Source: an uncultured Lachnospiraceae bacterium
GTDB lineage: Bacteria; Bacillota; Clostridia; Lachnospirales; Lachnospiraceae
Reading direction: 5' to 3'
Assembly (NCBI GenBank): GCA_947178145.1
Contig: CAMWXE010000006.1
Location: 27,840-91,839, forward strand
Length of the DNA stretch: 64,000 bases
The notes beneath the pieces are model-generated. The model did not search any database and was not told where the DNA came from. It saw only the letters and a program-made list of their open reading frames with translations. Position 1 is the first letter of the stretch; every line of letters begins with the position of its first letter. Of this stretch, positions 18,433 to 27,325 are shown piece by piece. Made by a program: the position numbers and the translations under genes.

Positions 18433-19317
18433 TTACCTGATATACTTCTCCTCCAGCTTCAGCAGCAATTCGCGCAGTACCTTCAACGCGGTCGCTGTCG
18501 ATGCCCCGCTTGGATCCAGCGGCGGCGACAGCTCATTCATATCACATCCCACAATATCAAGCCCGCCAATCTTTAATATCGCATCAAGCAGCTGCACAAA
18601 CGTCACACCGCCTGCCTCCGGCGTCCCTGTTCCCGGAAAACAGGAGGGATCAAGCACATCCAGATCCAGCGTGAAATACACCGGCTTTCCCCTCAGCTCT
18701 TCCACGATCTTGTCAAGGCCTTCAAAATCAAACCTGCGCGTTGTCACATGCTGTTTTCCCCACTCAAATTCCGTCCGATCCCCGCTTCGGATTCCAAACT
18801 GACAAATTCTGCCATCCCCCACAATATCCCATACCCGATGCATAACAGTGGCATGAGACAGCTTCGCACCCAGATAATCATCCCTCAGGTCTGCATGCGC
18901 ATCAAAATGAATGACATGCAAATCGGGATACCTTTTCGCAACCGCCCTCACGGTGCCTAGTGTGACAAGATGTTCCCCGCCAATCATCAGCGGAAGCTTA
19001 TCACTGTCAAGTATCTCCTGTGCATATGCAGTGATATCATTTAATGCCCGGTCGGTATCGCCAAAACACAGCTCCAAATCGCCTCCGTCAAATACCGCCG
19101 TATCTTCCAAATCCAAATCCTGATAAGGACTGTATGTCTCCAGCCCATAGGATTCCGCACGCATAGTTCTGCTGGCAAAGCGCGCACCGGGACGGTATGA
19201 TGTCGTCGAGTCAAAAGGGGCACCGAAAATGACAATTCTCGCCTCCTCAAAAGACTTATCACACCCTAAAAATGTTTCTATATTTCTGCCTTTTATTTTA
19301 CCAGTATTGTCGCCCAT
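18433..19317 (-). CDS. speB: Agmatinase
   Basis: A 294-residue ureohydrolase. It shows all metal-binding motifs: GGEHLVTLG, IHFDAHADLRDDY and TLDLDVLDPSCFPGTGTPEAGG, whose Asp and His residues hold two Mn2+. It splits agmatine into putrescine and urea. It lies after speE and the arginine decarboxylase on the same strand, completing arginine to putrescine. Arginase is less likely because an arginine decarboxylase is adjacent. Confidence 0.93.
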   Translation of the reverse strand: MGDNTGKIKGRNIETFLGCDKSFEEARIVIFGAPFDSTTSYRPGARFASRTMRAESYGLETYSPYQDLDLEDTAVFDGGDLELCFGDTDRALNDITAYAQEILDSDKLPLMIGGEHLVTLGTVRAVAKRYPDLHVIHFDAHADLRDDYLGAKLSHATVMHRVWDIVGDGRICQFGIRSGDRTEFEWGKQHVTTRRFDFEGLDKIVEELRGKPVYFTLDLDVLDPSCFPGTGTPEAGGVTFVQLLDAILKIGGLDIVGCDMNELSPPLDPSGASTATALKVLRELLLKLEEKYIR

Positions 19318-19469
19318 ATCTCCTAACCTTTCGCACTTTTTCTACAGTTCCTTACAACCACCATACGCTCTTTCATGATTTCAATGCCACGATATATCAG
19401 GACGCATTGTTTATTACACTTTTTCACTGATTTTACAGCACAGTGCAAATCCGGTCCTGAATCGCTGCA

Positions 19470-20321
19470 TTATTCGACTTTTTCAAGCATCTCCTCCACA
19501 TAGTTTGGCAGCGCAAAAGCACCCTGGTGAAGCTGTTCGTTATAATATTTTGTCCTGATTCCCATAGATTTCCACCGGACAATATCCTGATCTTCCAACG
19601 GGCGGTATTTTTTTGATGCAAATCCAAAGAGCCAGTGTCCTGAAGGGTATGTCGGAATATGTGCCTGGTATACCCTGCTGATTGGAAAAGACTCCACAAT
19701 CCGCTTGTGCGCTCTCTGCATCGCCGTCGCATCATTTGGATAAAACGGACTCTCATGCTGATTCACCATAATTCCATCCGCCCTCAACGCCTTGTAACAA
19801 TTTCCGTAAAACTCTTTGGTAAACAACCCTTCGCCTGGTCCAAACGGATCAGTCGAGTCCACGAGAATCAGGTCATACACATTTTCATACCGCCGGACAA
19901 ATTTTAGCCCATCCTCGTAATAAATATGCACCCGCTCATCGTCAAATCCGCATGCCGTCTGCTGCAGATACTGCCTGCACGCTGACACCACTTCCTCGTC
20001 AATCTCCACCAGATCAATGTGTTCTATGCTCTGATATCTGGCAAGCTCCCGCACTGTGCCGCCGTCACCACCGCCAATCACCAGAGCCTTTTTTACACAA
20101 GGATGCACTGCCATCGGCACATGCACCATCATTTCATGATAGATAAACTCATCTTTCTCTGTCAGCATCATATAGCCGTCAAGTGTCAGGAATCTGCCAA
20201 ACTCCTTTGACAAAAAAATGTCAATCCGCTGAAAATCCGACTGCGACGAATAGAGCTGCCTGTCTACCTGTATCGAAAACTTCACATCCTCCGTATGCTT
20301 CTCAGTAAACCATAATTCCAT
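19470..20321 (-). CDS. speE: Spermidine synthase
   Basis: A 283-residue aminopropyltransferase. LVIGGGDGGTVRELARY is the nucleotide-binding motif, VEIDEEVV binds the adenosine, and ILVDSTDPFGPGEGLFT is the gatekeeping loop with the catalytic Asp. It joins decarboxylated SAM and putrescine to spermidine. The start at 20321 (MELWFTEKH) is chosen because GGAAAGGA lies just upstream. It sits between the decarboxylase and speB genes. Confidence 0.95.
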   Translation of the reverse strand: MELWFTEKHTEDVKFSIQVDRQLYSSQSDFQRIDIFLSKEFGRFLTLDGYMMLTEKDEFIYHEMMVHVPMAVHPCVKKALVIGGGDGGTVRELARYQSIEHIDLVEIDEEVVSACRQYLQQTACGFDDERVHIYYEDGLKFVRRYENVYDLILVDSTDPFGPGEGLFTKEFYGNCYKALRADGIMVNQHESPFYPNDATAMQRAHKRIVESFPISRVYQAHIPTYPSGHWLFGFASKKYRPLEDQDIVRWKSMGIRTKYYNEQLHQGAFALPNYVEEMLEKVE

Positions 20322-20419
20322 GTTTTCCTTTCCCTCTTTTTCTGTCTGTTTTTGCAGCACATCTGTCGACGCAATTTGCTGCGGCCCCGGCTCTTCTGCC
20401 AGTTATCTGTAAGACAATT

Positions 20420-21871
20420 TCATCCGGATTCCTTTCTGACGTTCAATCTGTTAATCTCCATATCCTCCGGGCCTGTCACGGAACATCCTTTTGCCTTTGC
20501 ATAACGAATATAATCAAGAATATCTCTGGTAATCAGCTCTCCCGGTGCCAGTATCGGTATTCCCGGCGGATAACACATCACAAACTCCGCACACACTGTA
20601 TTCTCACATTCCGCCAGCGGTAACGACTGCTTATCGCTGTAAAACGCATCCTGCGGCGAGCAGACCACCCTCGGATTGATATATTCTGCTGTCATTAGAC
20701 TGCCCCTGTCTCTTTTATACAGACGCCTAATCTCCGCAAGCGCACTCACAAGCCGCTCAATATCGCGCGGCCGGTCCCCCACTGACACATATGCCAATAT
20801 ATTTCCCAAGTCCCCAAACTCCGTCTGAATGTCATACTCATCCCGCAGGAGATCATATACCTCAATTCCTGCAAGTCCTATGGGCAGTGTATTAACCGAT
20901 AGTTTCGTGATATCAAAATCATAAATGGAATCCCCGTTTACCAGCTCCCTTGAATACGCATAGTAATCGCCAATCTGGTTAATCTCTCTTCTCGCATACT
21001 CCACCAGATCCTTCACTTTATCAAAAATCTCCTGACCATGCAGTGCCAGATTTCTCCTTGAAATATCCAGACTTGACATCAGTAGATACGAGCCGCTTGT
21101 CGTCTGCGTAATGTTAATCATCTGTCTGACAAGCCCCTCGCTCATATCCGGGCCGATCAGCAAAAATGACGACTGTGTCAGTGAACCACCTGATTTGTGC
21201 ATACTCACCGCAGCCATGTCCGCCCCCGCCTCCATCGCAGTCATTGGCAGATCTTTATCAAAATAGAACTGCGTGCCATGCGCTTCATCCACCAGCACTT
21301 TCATGCCATGGGAATGTGCCAGATCTGTAATACCCTTTAAATTGGAACAAATACCGTAGTACGTCGGATTATTCACAAGAACTGCTCTGGCATCCGGATT
21401 TTCTGCGATTGCCTTTTCCACCTCACTGCGTTTCATTCCCAATGCAATCCCAAGCTCATGGTTCATATCCGGATTGACATACACTGGCACTGCCCCGCAG
21501 AGTATCATAATATTGATCACGCTTCTGTGCACATTTCGCGGAAGGATGATCTTATCTCCCCGCCTACAGACCGACAGCACCATGCTCTGCACGGCAGATG
21601 TCGTTCCCCCTACCATGAAATACGCATGTGCCGCCCCAAATGCCTCCGCGGCAATCTCTTCTGCCTCCTTTATGACTGATACCGGATGGCACAGATTATC
21701 CAGCATTTTCATGGAGTTCACATCGACCGCAAGACACTGTTCCCCCAGAAAACTGGTCAGATCCGGATTCCCTCTTCCATGCTTGTGCCCTGGCACATCA
21801 AATGGCACAAGTCTGTTTCTCTTCATTTCCTCCAATGCTTCCAATATGGGAGCGCGTGACTGGTCAAGCAC
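20420..21871 (-). CDS. speA: Arginine (Orn/Lys/Arg-family) decarboxylase, B. subtilis SpeA type
   Basis: A 483-residue PLP enzyme of the fold-type I Orn/Lys/Arg group, short form as in Bacillus SpeA. It begins LDQSRAPILEAL and VPFDVPGHKHGRG; VDEAHGTQFYF and SMHKSGGSLTQSS hold the PLP-binding Asp and Lys. With agmatinase next to it, arginine is the likely substrate (agmatine product). The start is a GTG at 21871 with GGAGGAGG 11 bases upstream. Lysine decarboxylase activity cannot be excluded by sequence. Confidence 0.88.
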   Translation of the reverse strand: MLDQSRAPILEALEEMKRNRLVPFDVPGHKHGRGNPDLTSFLGEQCLAVDVNSMKMLDNLCHPVSVIKEAEEIAAEAFGAAHAYFMVGGTTSAVQSMVLSVCRRGDKIILPRNVHRSVINIMILCGAVPVYVNPDMNHELGIALGMKRSEVEKAIAENPDARAVLVNNPTYYGICSNLKGITDLAHSHGMKVLVDEAHGTQFYFDKDLPMTAMEAGADMAAVSMHKSGGSLTQSSFLLIGPDMSEGLVRQMINITQTTSGSYLLMSSLDISRRNLALHGQEIFDKVKDLVEYARREINQIGDYYAYSRELVNGDSIYDFDITKLSVNTLPIGLAGIEVYDLLRDEYDIQTEFGDLGNILAYVSVGDRPRDIERLVSALAEIRRLYKRDRGSLMTAEYINPRVVCSPQDAFYSDKQSLPLAECENTVCAEFVMCYPPGIPILAPGELITRDILDYIRYAKAKGCSVTGPEDMEINRLNVRKESG

Positions 21872-21908
21872 GATAATCCTAGCCTCCTCCGGAATGGTTT
21901 AAAAGTGT

Positions 21909-22730
21909 TCAATAGATATTCGTACCGCTAAATATTTCTATCATTTCCTGTCTTAAATTGTTGCTGATCTGCAGCCTTGTCTTAGGCGTAATTTCATAGA
22001 TATCGGAATTAAACAGGTAATTTTGCAAGTCCATCTCCTTGATCAGCATCTTTGTGTGAAAAATATTGGCCTGATACATATTGATGTCGATCGCATCATA
22101 CTTGTCTAAAATCGACTGGTCAATATAATCCTGTATGGAAGTGATCGTATGATCCATAAAAAGCTTCTTTCCTTCCACATTTCTGGTAAACCCCCGCACC
22201 CGGTAGTCCATTGTGATAATATCCGAATCAAAGCTTCCAATCAGATAATCCAATGTACTGAGCGGCGTGATCTCCCCACAGGTCGCCACGTCAATATCCA
22301 CCCTGAATGTCGCAATATTTGTCTCCGGATGGTACTCCGGGTAGGTATGTACCGTAATATGGCTCTTGTCAAGATGCCCCACAATCTCATCATTGTGCTT
22401 TGCAGGCGCAAGCGTATCCTCGTAGACAAGAGCCGCACTCGCCGCACTCTTCTGCCCCGCCGGTATCATATTAGGCTCCGCTATGAGAAAAGTCACGCTC
22501 GCTCCCTGCGGCTCATAGTCCTGTCTGGATACATTCAGTACATGGGCACCAATCATATCAGTCACATGAAATAAAATTTTAGTGAGACGCTCTGAATTAT
22601 ACTGTTCGTCAATGTAAGCAATATAATCCTTCTGCTCGCGCGCACTCTTCGCATAACAGACATCATAAATATTAAAGCTCAATGATTTTGTAAGATTATT
22701 AAAACCATACAATTTTAATTTCGTCTCCAT
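21909..22730 (-). CDS. speD: S-adenosylmethionine decarboxylase proenzyme (E. coli-type, long form)
   Basis: A 273-residue SpeD of the long, E. coli type. GHLDKSHITVHTYPEYHP contains the self-cleavage site: the Ser after Lys becomes the pyruvoyl group. It makes decarboxylated SAM for speE. It is the first gene of the polyamine cluster and has a 240-base leader with strong secondary structure. The ATG follows GGGAGGT. It is uncommon to find this route beside the carboxyspermidine route in one cluster. Confidence 0.95.
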   Translation of the reverse strand: METKLKLYGFNNLTKSLSFNIYDVCYAKSAREQKDYIAYIDEQYNSERLTKILFHVTDMIGAHVLNVSRQDYEPQGASVTFLIAEPNMIPAGQKSAASAALVYEDTLAPAKHNDEIVGHLDKSHITVHTYPEYHPETNIATFRVDIDVATCGEITPLSTLDYLIGSFDSDIITMDYRVRGFTRNVEGKKLFMDHTITSIQDYIDQSILDKYDAIDINMYQANIFHTKMLIKEMDLQNYLFNSDIYEITPKTRLQISNNLRQEMIEIFSGTNIY

Positions 22731-22974
22731 GGCCTGATGTACCTCCCTTCCGCTGTATCAACGCACAAAAAATGAGCGGAAACCATTCCGATCTCCACTC
22801 ATAATAATAAATCACACTATCTGTCAGACACACATATATTATATAACAAGGTGACCAGAGTCTATATAGCAAAAAACTTTACTTTTACTACTCTTATTGA
22901 TTTTCACAAGTGGATTGTTGCGGATATCATAGTCGTATCCAATCAATAAGGCTCTAACCGCCTTAATATTCAAT
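22731..22974 (-). promoter_or_regulatory. Structured 5' leader of speD, candidate cis-regulatory RNA
   Basis: Between the promoter and the speD start lie two structured parts. At 22893-22950 a 10-bp stem (CTTATTGATT with AATCAATAAG) encloses two small hairpins (GGATA/TATCC and ACAA/TTGT), giving a three-way junction. Near the gene, minus-strand TTCCGCT (22775-22781) can pair either with CGGAA just upstream (22786-22790) or with AGCGGAA (22748-22754), which abuts the GGGAGGT Shine-Dalgarno sequence. These pairings exclude each other, as in translational switches. Function is inferred from structure only. Confidence 0.5.
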
Positions 22975-22980
22975 AAACTT

Positions 22981-23009
22981 ATTATACGTGATGACCTCTG
23001 TATTTGCAA
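22981..23009 (-). promoter_or_regulatory. Sigma-A promoter of the polyamine cluster
   Basis: On the minus strand TTGCAA (23004-23009), a 17-base spacer and a consensus TATAAT (22981-22986). It places the transcript start near 22974, about 245 bases ahead of speD. Confidence 0.7.
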
Positions 23010-23055
23010 GCGTTTTCTTCACTATTTCGCGTCCGGTTGTAACAGTTGTGTTACT

Positions 23056-23185
23056 GTTCACAGGCAATGTCATTAACTTAAGGAATTTGACCAACAAATT
23101 GTACTGGAAAATGCCCAATAAATCATTGTATTTGTTCACAAACCCTAGGTATTAAGGTCTTAAGTAAATGACATTGGTTCACAGG
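23056..23185. mobile_element. MITE-like element, 112 bp, with 9-bp target duplication
   Basis: Terminal inverted repeats of 18 bp with one mismatch (CAATGTCATTAACTTAAG at 23065-23082 and its near-complement at 23159-23176) bound a non-coding AT-rich core. They are flanked by perfect 9-bp direct repeats GTTCACAGG (23056-23064 and 23177-23185). This is the hallmark of a transposition event by an element whose transposase is elsewhere. It lies between the Uma2 gene and the speD promoter. Confidence 0.8.
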
Positions 23186-23243
23186 GCGCATATACTGCGC
23201 ATTCCGTGAGAAAGCATATTGCTTGAAAGCAAAAATCCATGTA

Positions 23244-23786
23244 TTACAGCTCCAGATTTGACATGCGAATCGTAAGATCCATATAAATTCCAGCGGGAAT
23301 ATCCTCCGTAAAGCTGTACTCGTTCATATCATCCTGATAAAAATTATAAACCATAACTCTCGTCTTGTCTGCATCTACAATCCAGTATTCACGCACTCCC
23401 GCGGAACGATATTTAAAAAGTTTTATCGTGTAATCTATCCTTCTGCTGGCAGGGGACACTACCTCTATAATCCAGTCCGGCGCACCATTGCAGCCTCTGT
23501 CATCCAGCTTGTTTTCATCACAGATAATGCAGATATCCGGCTCTACATAGCTCTTGTCATCCGCATTGATAAATACGCCAAACGGATTGATATCCACTTC
23601 GCCCTTAAAGCTGTTCCTTCTGATATATTCGCGAATCGTCGCATAGAGTTCACCGACAATCCTTTGATGATTTCTCGTCGCTGGCGCCATATAATATACC
23701 TTTCCGTCGATGAGCTCCGCTCTCTGTCCTTCCGGGAGATTATATACATCGTTAATTGTGTATGTGTTTAATTCAGTTAGTGCCAT
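23244..23786 (-). CDS. Uma2-family endonuclease-like protein (DUF820)
   Basis: A 180-residue protein of the Uma2/DUF820 family, a PD-(D/E)xK restriction-endonuclease-like fold. Visible motif: YVEPDICIICD, then DWIIEVVSPASR with the E-x-V signature, then KLFKYRSAGVREYWIVD. The N-terminal NLPEGQRAELIDGKVYYM is also typical. The family is common in cyanobacteria and Firmicutes and its role is unsettled. It is a single gene downstream of the etf terminator and upstream of the MITE. Confidence 0.85.
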   Translation of the reverse strand: MALTELNTYTINDVYNLPEGQRAELIDGKVYYMAPATRNHQRIVGELYATIREYIRRNSFKGEVDINPFGVFINADDKSYVEPDICIICDENKLDDRGCNGAPDWIIEVVSPASRRIDYTIKLFKYRSAGVREYWIVDADKTRVMVYNFYQDDMNEYSFTEDIPAGIYMDLTIRMSNLEL

Positions 23787-23886
23787 TCTTATTCTCCTTA
23801 TCCATTATACCGCTTATATTTCATTCACAGGCAAAGGCAAAAAACTTGCCTCCTCTGAAATATTATACCTTATTTTTCGACAAAAT

Positions 23887-23918
23887 AAAACCCCAGAGGA
23901 CAAATCCTTTGAGGTTTT
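23887..23918 (-). terminator. Terminator of the butyryl-CoA operon
   Basis: A 14-bp stem with one mismatch and one G-U pair (23887-23900 with 23905-23918) and a 4-base loop. On the minus strand it ends GGGGTTTTATTTT, just after the etfA stop. Confidence 0.75.
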
Positions 23919-23942
23919 ATGTAAATTTTAATATTTCTGTGA

Positions 23943-24986
23943 TTATTTATTGGCAACTGCAGCCTTAATCTGCTCGGTAAGCATCGGCACGATTTTGTTC
24001 AGATCGCCTACGATACCGTAGTCAGCCACATCAAAGATCGGAGCTGTCTCATCCTTGTTGATCGCAACAATGATGTCAGACTCTTCCATACCAGCCAAGT
24101 GCTGAATCGCACCTGAGATACCAATCGCAAAATATACATTTGGACGAACAGTCTTTCCAGTCTGTCCAACCTGCAGATCTTTGCTCTTCCAGCCAGCATC
24201 TACCACTGCACGCGAGCAGCTCACTGTACCGCCGATCGCCTCAGCAAGATCATCGAGAATCTTGAAGTTCTCCGGACTTCCCACACCACGTCCACCGGAC
24301 ACGAGAATCTTTGCATCCATGATATCCACTGTATCTGTAAGATTCTTGACAACCTCAACGATCTCCACATACTTGTTATCTGGCGTGAATCCAGGATTGA
24401 ACTCCTCAATCACAGCCTTAGCGCCTTCCTTCTTCTCCAGCTTCTGCATAACGCCAGGACGCACTGTCGCCATCTGAGGACGGAAATCCGGACATGCGAT
24501 GGTAGCGATCGTGTTTCCGCCAAATGCAGGACGTGTCATAAGCAGCTGATTGTGCTTCTGCTCTTTGCCTGGAATCGGATTGATCGGAAAATCACCGATC
24601 TCAAGCGATGTACAGTCTGCTGTTAATCCTGTGTGGACTCTCGCAGAAACGCGTGGTCCTAAGTCACGGCCGATTGCCGTAGCACCCACCAGCAAAATCT
24701 CCGGCTTATATTTGTTAATTACAGATGCCAGCGCATGTGCATAAGGCTCTGTTCTATACTCTTTCAATTCCGGGTCATCCACTACGATAACCCTATCTGC
24801 GCCGTAAGCGGCAAGCTCATCTGCCAGGCCCTTCACATCACTTCCGACTAACACTGCTGTTACTTCTGCAGATAATTTCTCTGCAAGTCTCTTACCTTCG
24901 CCAATCAGCTCAAGGGCGATACCACTCACCTTGTTATCTACCTGCTGTGCGAAGACAAACACGCCTTTATATTCTTCTAAATTCAT
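23943..24986 (-). CDS. etfA: Electron transfer flavoprotein alpha subunit
   Basis: A 347-residue EtfA. The N-terminal part resembles EtfB-type nucleotide-binding folds; the C-terminal FAD domain holds VSGGRGVGSPENF, GGTVSCSRAVVDAGW, VGQTGKTVRPNVYFAIGISGAIQH and INKDETAPIFDVADYGIVGD. With EtfB and Bcd it forms the electron-bifurcating complex that reduces crotonyl-CoA and ferredoxin with NADH. It is the last gene of the operon. Confidence 0.96.
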   Translation of the reverse strand: MNLEEYKGVFVFAQQVDNKVSGIALELIGEGKRLAEKLSAEVTAVLVGSDVKGLADELAAYGADRVIVVDDPELKEYRTEPYAHALASVINKYKPEILLVGATAIGRDLGPRVSARVHTGLTADCTSLEIGDFPINPIPGKEQKHNQLLMTRPAFGGNTIATIACPDFRPQMATVRPGVMQKLEKKEGAKAVIEEFNPGFTPDNKYVEIVEVVKNLTDTVDIMDAKILVSGGRGVGSPENFKILDDLAEAIGGTVSCSRAVVDAGWKSKDLQVGQTGKTVRPNVYFAIGISGAIQHLAGMEESDIIVAINKDETAPIFDVADYGIVGDLNKIVPMLTEQIKAAVANK

Positions 24987-25038
24987 GATTAACCTCCATT
25001 ATAATCTAAGAGTTCTATAATACTTTATCTAATTACGA

Positions 25039-25821
25039 TTAGATAACATGCTTCTCTTTCAACTTATCCATGATGTATGCTACAGATTCAGAAGGATCTA
25101 ATGCAACCTTCTCTCCCTTTCCTTTTCTAACCTTGTCAGATGCTCTTGCGATCTGTGTCGGTGAACCCTTCAGTCCAAGGTTGGAATCCTCTACATCCTT
25201 TAAGTCCGCTCTGCCCCATGTGGTAATCTCTGCCTTGTATGCATCAAAGATTCCACCCGGAGTCATATAACGAGGCTCGTTCAGCTCAGCAAGTGCTGTG
25301 ATCAGGCAAGGCATCTTCGCCTTCAATACATGATATCTGTCATCATACTGACGCTCAACGATCACGCTGTCCCCTTCAATCTTGATATTCTGTGCGTAAG
25401 AGATAACAGGGATTCCAAGGTGCTCTGAGATCTGAGGGCCAACCTGTGCGGTATCACCGTCAATCGCCTGGCGGCCTGTGATGATCAGATCGTACTCCAG
25501 GTTTCGAATTGCACCTGCAAGTGTCTGGGAAGTAGCCCATGTATCAGCTCCTCCGAGAACTCTGTCTGTCACGAGGATGCCCTTGTCTGCGCCCATTGCA
25601 ATCGCCTCGCGAAGCACTTCCTCAGCCTTCGGAAGACCCATTGTGACAACGGTTACTTCTGCGCCATACTGATCCTTTAATCTCAATGCTGCCTCAAGAC
25701 CCGCCTTGTCATCAGGGTTCATGATTGTCAGCATAGCTGCTCTATCAAGTGTACCGTCAGGATTGAACTTAACGCCACCCTTTGTATCAGGTACCTGTTT
25801 TACACATACTACAACTTTCAT
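25039..25821 (-). CDS. etfB: Electron transfer flavoprotein beta subunit
   Basis: A 260-residue EtfB beginning MKVVVCVKQVPDT, the usual N-terminus. GRQAIDGDTAQVGPQISEHL is the conserved nucleotide-binding segment. The start at 25821 is chosen because AAGGAG lies 7 bases upstream of it and only one base from the alternative ATG. It lies 52 bases ahead of etfA and after bcd. Confidence 0.96.
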   Translation of the reverse strand: MKVVVCVKQVPDTKGGVKFNPDGTLDRAAMLTIMNPDDKAGLEAALRLKDQYGAEVTVVTMGLPKAEEVLREAIAMGADKGILVTDRVLGGADTWATSQTLAGAIRNLEYDLIITGRQAIDGDTAQVGPQISEHLGIPVISYAQNIKIEGDSVIVERQYDDRYHVLKAKMPCLITALAELNEPRYMTPGGIFDAYKAEITTWGRADLKDVEDSNLGLKGSPTQIARASDKVRKGKGEKVALDPSESVAYIMDKLKEKHVI

Positions 25822-25940
25822 GTTCATTCTCCTTATATTATATTTTATTATCACCATCTACAATATTGCAATATGGAAAAACGCTTTCTTTTCGCGTTCA
25901 TCAAAAACAAAACAATTCTTCGCGCATGTTTTATCCGCTT

Positions 25941-26010
25941 AGAAACGCCCGGTTTTTACTTCGCAATCCATAGTGCGTGCCTTTATACGCCTAGAAATGC
26001 CTGGTTTTTA
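25941..26010. repeat. Imperfect direct repeat at the bcd stop
   Basis: TAGAAACGCCCGGTTTTTACTT near 25940 recurs as TAGAAATGCCTGGTTTTTATTT near 25992, offset about 52 bases. The second copy runs into the bcd stop codon. It resembles the duplicated gene end at 15.7 kb in kind, not in sequence. Confidence 0.55.
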
Positions 26011-27174
26011 TTTTAAAAGGCTTGATGAGATAACCATTCTCTGAACTTCGCTCGTTCCCTCGTAGATCTCCGTAATCTTGGCATCTCTCATCATGCGCTC
26101 CACTTCATACTCTCTCGTGTAGCCATATCCGCCATGCAGCTGAACTGCCTTTGTCGTAACTTCCATAGCCATCTCCGCAGCGTATAACTTCGCCATAGCG
26201 GCCTCCACATTGTAAGAGGTCTTATGATCCTTTGTGTACTGATCCTTTGTGCATGCAGCCTTGTAAACCATATACTGGGCAGCCTGCGCCTTTGTAGCCA
26301 TATCTGCCAGCTGGAACTGTGTATTCTGGAATGCGCCGATCGCACGGCCAAACTGCTTTCTCTCCTGCACATACGCAATGGTTCTCTCCAGAGCACCCTC
26401 GCCAATACCAAGTGCCTGTGCAGCGATACCAATACGTCCGCCGTCAAGTGTGTGCATCGCGATACCAAAGCCCTTGCCCTGCTGTCCTAACATATTTTCC
26501 TTCGGAATACGGCAGTCTGTAAAGATCAGCTCATACGTGGATGAACCGCGGATACCCATCTTTTTCTCCTTTGTACCAAATGAGAATCCCGGAGTGCCCT
26601 TCTCCACGATAAATGCAGAAATTTCCTTTGTCATTCTGCCGCGCTTCTCGATCATGCCAGTGATTGCAAAAATCACATATACGTCCGCTTCCTTACCGTT
26701 TGTGATAAAGATCTTCGATCCGTTGAGTACCCATTCATCACCTTCGAGTACAGCCTTTGTCTGCTGTCCCTGCGCGTCTGTACCTGCACCCGGCTCTGTC
26801 AGACCGAAAGCGCCAATCTTCTTACCGCTTGCAAGATCCGGCAAATACTTCTGCTTCTGCTCCTCCGTACCATAGGTAAGAATCGGATCACAGCAGAGTG
26901 AAGTATGCGCAGACACGATAACTGCTGTCGTACCGCAAACTTTTGCCAGCTCCTCGACACACATTGCATAAGTCAGGACATCACAGCCCTGTCCGCCATA
27001 TTCCTTTGGAATAGGAATACCCATGAAACCAGCCTTAGCCATTTTCTCGACAGTAGCTCTTGGGAACTCCTCTGTCTCATCTACCTCGATTGCAAGAGGC
27101 TTCACCTCTTTCTCAGCGAACTCTTTGAAGAGTGTTCTCGCCATCTCATGCTCTTTACTTAATGTAAAATCCAT
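26008..27174 (-). CDS. bcd: Butyryl-CoA dehydrogenase
   Basis: A 388-residue acyl-CoA dehydrogenase. FGLTEPGAGTDAQGQ binds FAD, FITNGKEADVYVIFA follows, and the C-terminal EIYEGTSEVQRMVI holds the short-chain signature next to the catalytic Glu. It reduces crotonyl-CoA to butyryl-CoA with the EtfAB pair encoded directly downstream. The start at 27174 follows GGAGGA. Confidence 0.95.
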   Translation of the reverse strand: MDFTLSKEHEMARTLFKEFAEKEVKPLAIEVDETEEFPRATVEKMAKAGFMGIPIPKEYGGQGCDVLTYAMCVEELAKVCGTTAVIVSAHTSLCCDPILTYGTEEQKQKYLPDLASGKKIGAFGLTEPGAGTDAQGQQTKAVLEGDEWVLNGSKIFITNGKEADVYVIFAITGMIEKRGRMTKEISAFIVEKGTPGFSFGTKEKKMGIRGSSTYELIFTDCRIPKENMLGQQGKGFGIAMHTLDGGRIGIAAQALGIGEGALERTIAYVQERKQFGRAIGAFQNTQFQLADMATKAQAAQYMVYKAACTKDQYTKDHKTSYNVEAAMAKLYAAEMAMEVTTKAVQLHGGYGYTREYEVERMMRDAKITEIYEGTSEVQRMVISSSLLK

Positions 27175-27325
27175 GTTATTATTCCTCCGTTTTATATTCA
27201 CTTTGATAAATTATTTCTACCACGAACAGCAAGCCACTGTGCCATGCGCTGCCACGAAATCAGTCAACCATGATTTTATGACAGCACCGTATGCACAGCG
27301 CCTTGCCGCAGTATCACATACTCAA

